A stretch of 64,000 bases of DNA. Source: Rhizobium rhizogenes NBRC 13257. Its GTDB lineage: Bacteria; Pseudomonadota; Alphaproteobacteria; Rhizobiales; Rhizobiaceae. Below the pieces are notes generated by a model. That model was not told the origin of the DNA and ran no database searches. It saw only the letters and a list, made by a program, of their open reading frames with translations. Positions 53,530 through 62,641 of the stretch are shown one piece after another; within the stretch, counting starts at the first letter, position 1; each line of letters begins with the position of its first letter. A program made the translations under genes and the position numbers. Location of the stretch: NCBI RefSeq assembly GCF_000696095.1, contig NZ_BAYX01000014.1:117110-181109 (forward strand), in the 5' to 3' direction.

Positions 53530-54954
53530 TCAGGCCTCGACAGCGATGCGGTGAGTTTCAAGCGGGGTGTGACGGCTGAGGTTCTCGAAGCCATCCTTGG
53601 TGACGACGTACATGTCGCCGATATTGCAGCCGGCGGACAGTGGTTCCAGCCACTGCGCGTGCAGCACGAAGACCATACCCTCCTCCATCTCGTCGTAGTT
53701 GTGGGAAGAGATGTTGAAACTGTTCTGGCCACCGGCCATGCCGACCGAATGGCCGAGGTTGGGATTATGCGGTCCGTGAGTGGCTGGGTAGACATGCATG
53801 AGCTTGCGGCCCTGCGCTTCCCAGTCGATGTCCTTGACATATTGTTGCGGGATAAGGCGGGCGCCGCCGTCCTCCATCGGAGCCCAGTTATAGGGCATGG
53901 TTCGGGCTTCCGGCGATGTCAGCATCCCCCGCTCGATCATCGGCCCGAAGGCGGCGTTGTTGACATCGCGCATCAATGCGCCGGGCCTGATCAGCTTTTC
54001 CGCCCGCTTCACTCCCTCGGTGCAGGCGGCAAGCACCTCTTCTTGCCGCTTGGTGATATCGCCGACAGCGATCATCCGTGCCGTCTGCGCCGTGTAACCG
54101 CGATAGGTAACATTGGAGATGTAGAGGTTGATGAGGTCTCCCGGCCGAACGATGTGGCCGTAGGGCTTGCCGCAATGGGTGCCGAACTCGTTGATGCCGA
54201 TCTGGTAGCCGTCGCCCGTCTCGCCACCGAGCGCGAGCTGAGCAAGGGTGAAAGCCGCGTAGATTTCGTGGTCGGTCACACCAGGCTTTGTCACATGATA
54301 GGCGGCCTGCGTGCCGATGCTGATCAACTGGGCGGCAGCACGGAAGATTTCGATCTCGCGCGGCGACCTCACCTTCTGCATGCGATCCAGAATGGCATTG
54401 TCGGCGACGAACTTGGTCTTCGGGAGCAATTCTTCGAGCGCTGCCCAGAAAGTCAGCGACGTCCGGTCGCCGATCCTACCGATCTGGGCCTTGGCAAGAC
54501 CGAGATTGCCCAGAACCTCGGCGCATTTCTCGGCCGTCTTGATGACGGAATCACCAGGACGATCCGCATATTCCCTGCCGATCGGGCCGATCTGCCAGAT
54601 CTCGTCGACGAGAACAGGTTCGCCTCCGGGCGGCAAAAGAACGGACTGGGTGAAGAAGGATAGCAGAACCAGCGCCTTGTCGGCGTCGGTCGGAATGATC
54701 AGCACGCCCTCGCGCATCCAGTCGCAGATATAGCGGAGATAGGCGCTCGAGGCGTGGAACCAGCCAACGCTGCCGGCGTGGACGATGATCGCGTCATGGC
54801 CGGCTTCGACAGCCTGACGGCGAATCCGGCGAAGGCGATCCTCGAACTCCTCAACGGGAAGCGGCAAAGGGGCGGAGAAGTCGAAATCCGGCTGGAAATC
54901 GGCTAGCAGCGATCCGATGCGATAACCGCCTGCCTGTGCAGAACGCATGTTCAT
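53530..54954 (-). CDS. M24 (creatinase/Xaa-Pro peptidase fold) hydrolase lacking most metal ligands
   Basis: A 474-residue protein with the creatinase N domain and the pita-bread M24 domain. At the five metal-ligand positions of metallo-M24 enzymes, it has non-ligands in LYISNVTYRGYTAQTARM (residues about 278-294, no Asp), keeps His402 (GHSVGMAGG), has VLHAQ in place of the usual Glu-Pro (about 432), and GDMYVVT where ED is usual (about 446). It is therefore likely metal-independent like creatinase, and not a true aminopeptidase. Co-located with an ABC importer, it probably acts on the imported nitrogenous compound. The substrate is unknown. Confidence 0.85.
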   Translation of the reverse strand: MNMRSAQAGGYRIGSLLADFQPDFDFSAPLPLPVEEFEDRLRRIRRQAVEAGHDAIIVHAGSVGWFHASSAYLRYICDWMREGVLIIPTDADKALVLLSFFTQSVLLPPGGEPVLVDEIWQIGPIGREYADRPGDSVIKTAEKCAEVLGNLGLAKAQIGRIGDRTSLTFWAALEELLPKTKFVADNAILDRMQKVRSPREIEIFRAAAQLISIGTQAAYHVTKPGVTDHEIYAAFTLAQLALGGETGDGYQIGINEFGTHCGKPYGHIVRPGDLINLYISNVTYRGYTAQTARMIAVGDITKRQEEVLAACTEGVKRAEKLIRPGALMRDVNNAAFGPMIERGMLTSPEARTMPYNWAPMEDGGARLIPQQYVKDIDWEAQGRKLMHVYPATHGPHNPNLGHSVGMAGGQNSFNISSHNYDEMEEGMVFVLHAQWLEPLSAGCNIGDMYVVTKDGFENLSRHTPLETHRIAVEA

Positions 54955-55006
54955 GGGTCTATTCCTTACAAGTTCAAATATCTTGGTGGGTTCGGGCCGT
55001 TCAGGC

Positions 55007-55828
55007 CTACCGGGGTGGTGCCAGAACGCGCCGGGCGACGAGTAGTCCGACCAAAGTCACAGCGATCAAAATTCCTGAGATCGCCGCGACCCGGACATCG
55101 AGCGATTCTTCGATCAGTGCGAACATGCGCAGTGGCAGCACCGTCGTTCGGGCATCCGCGAGGAAAAGCGAAACCGAGACGTTGTCGAGTGATTGGATAA
55201 AGACCAGAAACGCGCCGGCGAGAATGCCCGGCATCAGCAGCGGCAGGGTCACGCGCCGCAGCGTCATGAACCAGCTCGCCCCCATCACCGTCGAGGCTTC
55301 GGCAAGCGACGGATTGAGACCCTGCGCAACGACGGACGCCGCGCGATACATCAGCGGACCGAAGACGACGATATGGCCTGCTACCGTCAGCCAGAGCGAA
55401 GGCCGCAGGCCGATGAAATTGGCGACAATCAGGGCGGCAAGACCATAGACGAGGCTCGGCAGAACGAGCGGAGCCAGAAGCAAAGGCTCGATCGTGCCAA
55501 CGGTGCTACGCTTCATTCGCGTCATGCCAATGGTCGCCGGCACCGCAAAGAGCAGTGATCCGAGAACGGCAAGGCCGGCGATCTTCAGCGAATTCCAGGC
55601 TGCGATGTGTTCCGTTGCGGACCTCACAGGGTCCAGCAGCGCTTCATACCATTTGAAGGAGAAGCCCTGTGGCGGATATTTCAGCGTCTGGCCTGATGTG
55701 AACGACATCGTCAAGGCGATCACGATAGGCGCGACGAGATAGATGACGCAGAGCCCACCAAAGCCGAAGACGAATGCCTTGTAGAGGAAAATCGGTATCG
55801 GGTTTTCGCGGCGATCAGGCATGACCAA
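55007..55828 (-). CDS. ABC transporter permease, PotC type
   Basis: A 273-residue inner-membrane protein with six hydrophobic segments and the EAA loop AQGLNPSLAEASTVMGASWF. It resembles the second permease of spermidine/putrescine-type importers. Its start overlaps the end of the other permease by 14 bases. Confidence 0.92.
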   Translation of the reverse strand: MVMPDRRENPIPIFLYKAFVFGFGGLCVIYLVAPIVIALTMSFTSGQTLKYPPQGFSFKWYEALLDPVRSATEHIAAWNSLKIAGLAVLGSLLFAVPATIGMTRMKRSTVGTIEPLLLAPLVLPSLVYGLAALIVANFIGLRPSLWLTVAGHIVVFGPLMYRAASVVAQGLNPSLAEASTVMGASWFMTLRRVTLPLLMPGILAGAFLVFIQSLDNVSVSLFLADARTTVLPLRMFALIEESLDVRVAAISGILIAVTLVGLLVARRVLAPPR

Positions 55829-56645
55829 CGAGCCTCCTGTGACGGGATATCATTGTAAGTGCAACTAGCAGGCATCCCGTCGACAAGAGGAGAACCACCG
55901 CGATGGCTGACGCCAGCGGCCAGTCGAACAGCGTTCCGACTTCGCGATATATCAACTGCGGAACATAGACGTTTCGAGCGCCACCGATCACGGCCTGGGT
56001 GACGAAGGAGCTGCTGGTGCTGGCAAAGACCAGAATCCAGCCGGCCAAGAGACCCGGCAGCATGAGCGGCAACAGCACGGTTACCAGAATGCGCCATGGA
56101 CCGGCGCCGGAGACCTGCGCCGCCTCGGTGAGCTGTACCGGCGTGCGCGACAGGATCGCGATCAGCGGCAGGATGATCAGCGGCAGGTCGATCTGGCACA
56201 TGGCCATCAGCAGACCGAGTTCGGTAAACAGAAGGCTGGTCGGCATTCCCGTGAGACCCAGCGCCATCAACGTTTCACTGATCGGCCCCTGACGGCCGAG
56301 GATGACGATCCAGGCGAAGGTCCGAACAACGTTGCTGGTCAGCATCGGAATAAGGGTTAGAAAAATCAGGACCTGACGCAGATTCCGGCCCCCGTGCCAA
56401 TAGAGCAGCGCGATCGGTACGCCGAGCAACGTGGTGCCGATCACAGTCTCGAGGCCAAGCCGCGCGGTGTTGACGAGGACGCGGAAATTGAACGCATCTC
56501 CAAAGAAGCGCGCATAGTGCTCGAGAGTTGCTCCGCCGGGACCGGCGAAGCTGAAACCGACGAGAACGGCGAGCGGCGTTGCGAAGAACGCCACGGACAG
56601 CAATAGCATCGGTACGACGTATGGGAAGCCGCTCGCCTTCATCAT
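55815..56645 (-). CDS. ABC transporter permease, PotB type
   Basis: A 276-residue permease with an N-terminal anchor (PYVVPMLLLSVAFFATPLAV) and the EAA loop PVQLTEAAQVSGAGPWRILV. Forms the channel with the downstream PotC-type gene; starts six bases after the binding-protein gene. Confidence 0.92.
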   Translation of the reverse strand: MMKASGFPYVVPMLLLSVAFFATPLAVLVGFSFAGPGGATLEHYARFFGDAFNFRVLVNTARLGLETVIGTTLLGVPIALLYWHGGRNLRQVLIFLTLIPMLTSNVVRTFAWIVILGRQGPISETLMALGLTGMPTSLLFTELGLLMAMCQIDLPLIILPLIAILSRTPVQLTEAAQVSGAGPWRILVTVLLPLMLPGLLAGWILVFASTSSSFVTQAVIGGARNVYVPQLIYREVGTLFDWPLASAIAVVLLLSTGCLLVALTMISRHRRLVGHA

Positions 56646-56651
56646 CTCACC

Positions 56652-57704
56652 TCAACCAGCCACCAGCGCGTCGAACTGGCGAATCCAGTCGGGACGGTGC
56701 TTGTTGATCGCGACCCAGTCCGGATAGACCATCGTCTTGATCTGATCGCGGGTGACATAGGCTTCAATGCCGGTCGTTAGCGCGACGTCCTTGTTCGTCG
56801 GGAACATCTCCGTCGGTGGCTCCTTAAGCTGATCCTGGGCTGCTTTGGAGATGGCGGCATCCATATAGGCGTATGCCGCATCAAGATTGGCTGTGCCCTT
56901 GGTCAGATGGATGTTGACCGGAGCTGCCGGCGATCCGGTTTCCGGGTGGGCAAATTCGGCGTTGAGACCAAGGCTCTTGAGGCGGGCAACATTGCCGGTC
57001 GAGCACATGAAGACGGCGATTTCGCCCTGCTGGAATAGCGTCATCTGATGATTGGTGCTGTCGACGACGCCCTTCAGATGCTCCGGATGATCCTTGAACA
57101 GCTTGAAGACGGCATCCATGTCGTCGGGACCGGAACCAAAGATCTTGGCGATTTCGGTATAGGCCATGACCGCCGTGTTCGAGGCAAAGCCTGTCCACGA
57201 TACCTTGCCACTATAGGCCGGGTTCTCGAAGAGATCGCGATAGCCCTTCGGCTTCGGAACGAGATCGGGGTTATAGGCGATGCCGTTGACCTCGATGGTC
57301 ACGGTCGGCCCATATTCGCCCTGAAACGACGGATCAAGCATTCCCCAGTTCTTGAGCTTGCTCGGATCGATTTTCTGGATCAGATCGTTCTCGATGGCGA
57401 CGGCCATCTGGCCCGGCGACATCAGCAGCGTGTCATAGGGCGGGTTGCCGGGGCTCGCCATCACCTTTGCGAGCTGGTCCTGCGCGAGGGCCGGTGCGAT
57501 CGTGAGATCGTAGCCAGCCTTCTGCACCATCGGAGTGAGGACGGTCCGGTAAGCGTCCTCCCAACTGCCTGGGAACGTGGCTGCAACCGCCCCGCCACCC
57601 GCAGCGCGCGCGGAAAGAGGAAGCATGGCTGATACGGCAGCGCCGGCGGCCAGAAAGCCGAAGCCACGACGGGTCATCTGAAAATCTTTCATCATCATGT
57701 TCAC
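56652..57704 (-). CDS. ABC transporter substrate-binding protein (spermidine/putrescine-like)
   Basis: A 350-residue periplasmic protein with a twin-arginine signal (MTRRGFGFLAAGAAVSAML, cleavage near ARAAGG). The mature part, AVAATFPGSWEDAYRTVLTP to the C-terminal KHRPDWIRQFDALVAG, follows the class of PotD-like binding proteins. Its ligand cannot be read from the sequence; a small amine or amidine fits the transporter class. Confidence 0.88.
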   Translation of the reverse strand: MNMMMKDFQMTRRGFGFLAAGAAVSAMLPLSARAAGGGAVAATFPGSWEDAYRTVLTPMVQKAGYDLTIAPALAQDQLAKVMASPGNPPYDTLLMSPGQMAVAIENDLIQKIDPSKLKNWGMLDPSFQGEYGPTVTIEVNGIAYNPDLVPKPKGYRDLFENPAYSGKVSWTGFASNTAVMAYTEIAKIFGSGPDDMDAVFKLFKDHPEHLKGVVDSTNHQMTLFQQGEIAVFMCSTGNVARLKSLGLNAEFAHPETGSPAAPVNIHLTKGTANLDAAYAYMDAAISKAAQDQLKEPPTEMFPTNKDVALTTGIEAYVTRDQIKTMVYPDWVAINKHRPDWIRQFDALVAG

Positions 57705-57722
57705 CTCTGTTGATCTGTTTCT

Positions 57723-58835
57723 TTACGGGGTGCTGTCCGGTTCAGCCGGAAAGGCGTGACACCTTGCAGTGTCGATCTCGGCAAATAATTGCGCTCCCGG
57801 CTCGGGGATGGTGGTGGACGGTCCTCTCACCTCGGAGGCGCGCAGACCCGTGCCGTCTTCGAGAACAAGGTCATGAACGAGAGATGGCCCGAGAGGCACG
57901 GATATCGTCATGTGCACCGGCAACGCGGTTCCATTCGGCCGCGTCGACAGACGAACCTCTTCAGGCCGGAACGTGATCGTGACCTTCGAACCGATGGTGA
58001 AGTTCAGGCGGCGCGGCAGCGCGAGTGTCTTTTCGTTCGCAAGGCCTATCAATGTGGTCTCGCCGTCGAACCGGAGTACTGTTCCATGCAGCAGATTGGC
58101 CTGTCCAATGAACGTGTTCACGAAAAGGGTCTTCGGCCGATCGTAGACGGTCATCGGCGTGTCGATCTGCTCGACATGTCCCCTGTTCATAAGCACCAGC
58201 CGGTTCGCCAGGCTTTGCGCTTCTTCCTGATCGTGGGTGACGATGAGCGTGGTGATGCCCAGCGTCTTCTGCAGATGAAGCAGTTCGACCTGGAGATCGA
58301 AACGCAATGCCCGATCGAGAGCACCGAAGGGCTCGTCAAGCAGCAGAAGTGATGGACGGCCCGCAATCGCTCGCGCAACGGCGACGCGCTGCTGCTGTCC
58401 GCCCGACAGCTCCCGCGGCAGGCGGTTGCCATAGCCGCCGAGCCTGACAAGAGACAGCATCTCCTCGACGCGAGCTTTCCGCTCAGGCCGTGGAAGCTGC
58501 TGGCAGGCAAGAGGATAGGCGATGTTTTCGGCAACGGTCAGGTGCGGAAACAACGCGTAGTTCTGAAAAACCATGCCGACACCGCGCGACCTGGCGGAGA
58601 CATTTGCGAGGTCCTTGTCTCCAAGGACAATCTTCCCGGTCTTCGGCTGGATCAGCCCCGCGATCGCGCGCAGGACCGTCGACTTGCCGCAACCGCTTGG
58701 ACCAAGCAGAGCGACGATCTCACCGGCTTCGATGTCAAACGAAACGTCGCTAACCGCATTCTGCCCACCGTAACTATGCGTGAGGCCGTGAACGCTCAGC
58801 CGCTTCCGTCCGACAACATTCTGGGTGTCTGGCAT
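57723..58835 (-). CDS. ABC transporter ATP-binding protein (PotA-like)
   Basis: A 370-residue ATPase: Walker A GPSGCGKSTVLRAIAGL, Q-loop MVFQNYALFPHLT, signature LSGGQQQRVAVARAI, Walker B LLLLDEPFGALD and switch His in VTHDQEEAQ, then a C-terminal TOBE domain (GSKVTITFRPEEVRL). It belongs with the two permeases and binding protein downstream. ATG 58835 has GGGAA upstream; an ATG at 58889 is the alternative. Confidence 0.93.
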   Translation of the reverse strand: MPDTQNVVGRKRLSVHGLTHSYGGQNAVSDVSFDIEAGEIVALLGPSGCGKSTVLRAIAGLIQPKTGKIVLGDKDLANVSARSRGVGMVFQNYALFPHLTVAENIAYPLACQQLPRPERKARVEEMLSLVRLGGYGNRLPRELSGGQQQRVAVARAIAGRPSLLLLDEPFGALDRALRFDLQVELLHLQKTLGITTLIVTHDQEEAQSLANRLVLMNRGHVEQIDTPMTVYDRPKTLFVNTFIGQANLLHGTVLRFDGETTLIGLANEKTLALPRRLNFTIGSKVTITFRPEEVRLSTRPNGTALPVHMTISVPLGPSLVHDLVLEDGTGLRASEVRGPSTTIPEPGAQLFAEIDTARCHAFPAEPDSTP

Positions 58836-59455
58836 CTGGTTTCCCTGAGGTTGCGACGAGTACACGGATGGATGCGTGCTCTCCGGCATGAGGCGGAGAC
58901 ACGACTTGGAGAGGAGTGTTGCGTCGATCTTGTTCATGAGAGCTGAGGAGCAAGCTGCGTGCCAACTTTCACAACTGGCCATCAATCAGATCATAGTCAC
59001 CTGAAAACAATGCGATATTTTTGATTTATAAATATTCGAAACTTTATAATTATTATATTTCGTCATCACATTCGAATTTTTAAACAGGAAATATTCCGTC
59101 CATCGAGCATATTTATTGAGCATGCCTGTGAGCGTTTTTTGATCGATCGGGCGAGTTGTCCGTTGTCGCGAGACATGGAATTGGGCGCGATCTGCGAACG
59201 AAAGGCGCCCACGTGGGTGCCTCGCCGGAACTGCGGTCGCCCGTGATGCCTACAGAATCGGTAATGAGGGTAAAAAATATGCAGATAATGTTCGAAACAT
59301 AATTCGCACAATTATACGAATTAATGTTCGAATTATTTTTATTCGTAAATATCTATTCAATATCAAATAGATATTACAAATCATCTGCATTTGGCACGGC
59401 AATTGCGTGAAAGACCCCGAGAATTCATGAGAACAAAAATGAAAATGGGGATCAC
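58836..59455. promoter_or_regulatory. AT-rich divergent promoter region
   Basis: About 620 bp between the two transporter arms, strongly AT-rich from 59000. It contains an exact 11-bp direct repeat TAATGTTCGAA (59286-59296 and 59322-59332), several other TTCGAA or ATTCG elements, and a perfect 10-bp inverted repeat AATATCTATT-N8-AATAGATATT (59348-59375) about 80 bp before the next gene. The GntR protein encoded downstream is a candidate binder. Confidence 0.55.
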
Positions 59456-60385
59456 ATGAAAAGCCTTCAGGGAATTTTTAAAATGGGGCTTGCCGCGACT
59501 ATCGCCACGCTGATCGCCGTCTCTTTGCAGAGCAGCGCTGGCGGGACAGAGATAGCCCCCGGCACCGATGTTTCAAAGATGCCAGGCGTCGTGCTGACGA
59601 AGAAACTGGCTGAAGCCTTGCCGCCGGCCATCAGAACATCTGGCATCCTGAAAGTCGCGACCGACTTGACCCCACCGATCAGCTTCCACGCTGACGACGG
59701 CAAACTCGTCGGCATCGACGCAGACATCGCTGCAGCGCTGGGCATCATTCTCGGTGTGAATGTTCAAATGACCGATGTCGGCGCAGGCGCGGCAATCGTC
59801 CCATCGATTTTGTCCAAACGGTTCGACATCTCGATTTCCGGGATCAACGACGATCCGGAACTGGAGAAGCAGGTCGACGTCATCGACTACATGTACGATG
59901 CGACCACGATCATGACCATCAAGGGCAATCCTCTCGGCATCAAGAGCATGGCCGATTTGTGCGGCAAGAAAGTCGCGGTTCCGGTCGGCACCTTCCAGGC
60001 GAAACTGGTCGAAACGGCTTCGGCCAAGTGCCAGGCTCCGATCAATATCATGGCGATCCCGAAGATGCCCGATGTTCTGCAGGCAGTTCGCACCGGTCGG
60101 GCCGACGCGACCGTCAACGGCTATGCCACCAGCGTCTACACGACGGAAAACCAGACGGGGAACGGCAAGGGCTTAGAGGCACTTCCCGATATCCGCCTGG
60201 CCGTCGGCTACCTCGGCATGCTGACAGCCAAGGACAATCCGCAACTGCGTGACAGCGTCGTTGCCGCCTTGCAGCAGATGGTGGACTCCGGAGCCTACGA
60301 GACCATCATGAAGAAGTGGAGCCTCGGACCGCTGGCCGTGAAGACCGTCAAGGTCAACAACGCCGCAAGCATGCCTGTGGATTGA
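59456..60385 (+). CDS. ABC transporter substrate-binding protein, amino-acid type
   Basis: A 309-residue family-3 solute-binding protein with a signal peptide (GLAATIATLIAVSLQSSAGG). Typical segments are SGILKVATDLTPPISFHADD, GKLVGIDADIAAALGIILGV and GRADATVNGYATSVYTTENQ. Unlike many members it contains a 30-residue linker before the first strand. Ligand unknown. First gene of the plus-strand arm. Confidence 0.9.
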   Translation: MKSLQGIFKMGLAATIATLIAVSLQSSAGGTEIAPGTDVSKMPGVVLTKKLAEALPPAIRTSGILKVATDLTPPISFHADDGKLVGIDADIAAALGIILGVNVQMTDVGAGAAIVPSILSKRFDISISGINDDPELEKQVDVIDYMYDATTIMTIKGNPLGIKSMADLCGKKVAVPVGTFQAKLVETASAKCQAPINIMAIPKMPDVLQAVRTGRADATVNGYATSVYTTENQTGNGKGLEALPDIRLAVGYLGMLTAKDNPQLRDSVVAALQQMVDSGAYETIMKKWSLGPLAVKTVKVNNAASMPVD

Positions 60386-60390
60386 CGGCC

Positions 60391-61272
60391 ATGGCGCTGT
60401 TCACCGCTCAACCAATCACTCTTTCCCATGCCCCACGCGGCACGCGGCCGATCCAGTGGGGGCAGATCGCAATCGGTGCCATCGCGATAGCTGCGATGGC
60501 CTTCTTTGCCCTGATCGTGGCCCAAAGCCAAAGCATTCAATGGTCCGAGATTCCGCATTACCTCGTGCACCCCTCCATCCTGAGCGGCGTCCTGCTGACG
60601 CTTGAACTGATGGCAGGTGCCATGGTGTTCGGTACCGCGCTCGGATGCGTGCTTGCCGTGATGGCCACGAGCCAAAACCTGGTCCTCAAGGCCATGGCGG
60701 CTGTTTTTGTGTGGTGGTTTCGCGGTGTGCCGCTGATCGTCCAGATATTCTTCTGGTTCAATATCGCTCTCTTCATCCCACAGGTTGGGATAGGGAGCTT
60801 CACCATTTCGATCAACGATCTGGTGACGCCTTCGCTCGCAGGGTTTCTGGCGCTCGGGCTGCACGAAGCGGCAAACATGTCCGAGATTATCCGTGGCGGC
60901 CTTATGTCCGTCGATCGCGGACAGCGCGATGCGGCCGCCGCATTGGGGTTGAGACCGGTACAGCGGTTGCGCGCAGTTATCCTGCCGCAAGCGGCTCGCC
61001 TCATCATTCCCCCAACCGGAAACCAGGCCATCGGCATGCTGAAGGCCAGCGCCATCGTCTCGGTCATCGGCATGCAGGATCTGCTGACGCAGGCGCAGGC
61101 GATCTACGCCCGGAACTTCCTGATCATCGAGCTGCTGTTCGTCGCCTCGATCTGGTACCTCACAATCACGTCAGTCGCATCGATCGGCCAGCATTTCCTT
61201 GAACAGAGCCTTCAGCCGAAGGGTCACGGCTCTGCAAATAAAGCGCGCGGATGGTGGCGACGCACATCATGA
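60391..61272 (+). CDS. ABC transporter permease, amino-acid type
   Basis: A 293-residue HisMQ-type permease. The EAA loop is SVDRGQRDAAAALGLRPVQR, preceded by HEAANMSEIIRGGLM, and the cytoplasmic FRGVPLIVQIFFWFN segment is family-typical. ATG 60391 lies five bases after the binding-protein stop. No GlnQ-type ATPase gene follows in the window. Confidence 0.92.
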   Translation: MALFTAQPITLSHAPRGTRPIQWGQIAIGAIAIAAMAFFALIVAQSQSIQWSEIPHYLVHPSILSGVLLTLELMAGAMVFGTALGCVLAVMATSQNLVLKAMAAVFVWWFRGVPLIVQIFFWFNIALFIPQVGIGSFTISINDLVTPSLAGFLALGLHEAANMSEIIRGGLMSVDRGQRDAAAALGLRPVQRLRAVILPQAARLIIPPTGNQAIGMLKASAIVSVIGMQDLLTQAQAIYARNFLIIELLFVASIWYLTITSVASIGQHFLEQSLQPKGHGSANKARGWWRRTS

Positions 61273-61362
61273 ACGCCGCGACATCGACAATCACGCACCG
61301 ACCAATAGCACCAAGGATCGCCAGTGAAGCGCATCCGATCAGGAAACAGCAAAGGAAACGAC

Positions 61363-62493
61363 ATGAAATTGGGAATCGACGGCATAAAGCTGCCTGAGGC
61401 GAAGAAGCGTGGCCCGTTGGCAAGTCTTGAGCACGTCAAGGAGCTTGGGCTCGCCGGCATCTTCTTCAGCACGGCGCTGGACATGAGCCCCACGCTCGAC
61501 CTCGGTGTCCTCAGGGATATCCGTGCGAAAGCCGATGAGCTTGGGCTTTATCTCGAAAGCGGCATCGGCAAGATCAATCCCTATTGCAGCGCCGAGGAAC
61601 CGGCGCTGCGGGCAGCCGGCGGCGGCGACATCATTGCCGGTTTCACGCGCATGATCGAGGCCAGCGCCGCGATCGGCTGCCATGAGCTCTGGGTCGCACC
61701 AGGCAATTTCAAGGGCGAATATCGCGGCCGGCTGGCCAATGACCGCTTCCGCACCGACGTGACCTGGGAGGAGCAGTTGCTCGGGATGGAAAATGTCCTC
61801 CGGAAGCTCGCGCCCGTTGCCCGCGCCCATGGCACCCACATGAACATCGAGACCCATGACGAGATCACCTCTTTTGAGATCTTGCGATTGATCGAGAAGG
61901 TTGGCGCCGATTGCGTCGGCGTCGTCTTCGACACGGCAAACGGCCTGCAGCGCGGAGAACATCCGGTCTTCGCAGCCAAGCGCCTGGCTCCCTATATCCG
62001 CCAGACGCATATCAAGGATGCCTATGTCGGCCGTGCTTCAGGCGGTCTCGACTTCCAGACCAGACCCGTGGGCGGCGGTATCGTCGATTTCGCGACGATC
62101 CTTCCGATCCTTGCAGAAGCCAATCCTGCCCTGAACCTGTCGCTGGAGGTTGCCCAGTCTGTCGACGACAAGCCCCGCAAGGCCAATCCTCGCCAGTGCA
62201 TTGAGATCGACGACCCAATCTGGAGGGCCGGCCACCCAGACCTGTCACTGGGCGAACTAGGTGCCTACATGGCCATGGTCGATACTTACGAAAAGCGGGT
62301 CGCATCCGGTGAGGTTCCGAATTGGGAAGCCTACGAAAGCTCCCAGTACGGCTACCCGACCTACGAAAGCCAATCCTATGGTTTCAATGAGACGATCGGC
62401 TTCATCAAACGATCGGCCAGCCACATCGAGGCGCTTTGCGCGGAAAAGGGGATCGTCTTGTCTTCGTCGGCAACGAAACAGAAGGCGGCCTAG
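61363..62493 (+). CDS. Sugar phosphate isomerase/epimerase (TIM barrel)
   Basis: A 376-residue xylose-isomerase-like TIM barrel. Metal-site residues are visible in NIETHDEIT (Glu), VVFDTANG (Asp), QTHIKDAYVG (His) and LSLEVAQSVDD (Glu). It is longer than the usual 260-300 residues because of a C-terminal part with NWEAYESSQYGYPTYESQSY. It probably isomerises or cleaves the compound brought in by the neighbouring importers. ATG 61363 has AAAGGAAA upstream. Confidence 0.85.
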   Translation: MKLGIDGIKLPEAKKRGPLASLEHVKELGLAGIFFSTALDMSPTLDLGVLRDIRAKADELGLYLESGIGKINPYCSAEEPALRAAGGGDIIAGFTRMIEASAAIGCHELWVAPGNFKGEYRGRLANDRFRTDVTWEEQLLGMENVLRKLAPVARAHGTHMNIETHDEITSFEILRLIEKVGADCVGVVFDTANGLQRGEHPVFAAKRLAPYIRQTHIKDAYVGRASGGLDFQTRPVGGGIVDFATILPILAEANPALNLSLEVAQSVDDKPRKANPRQCIEIDDPIWRAGHPDLSLGELGAYMAMVDTYEKRVASGEVPNWEAYESSQYGYPTYESQSYGFNETIGFIKRSASHIEALCAEKGIVLSSSATKQKAA

Positions 62494-62641
62494 TCTTGAG
62501 ATACAAAGCGCTGGCGGAAATTTCCGCCAGCGTTTCCAATTCGCGTTGCCGTCCAAATTCACAGGTTGCGCAGAAACATTCTTATGGAAATAATTACAGT
62601 GCAAAGATATTCAGTGCGGCGGGTTACCGGACACGCAAGAA

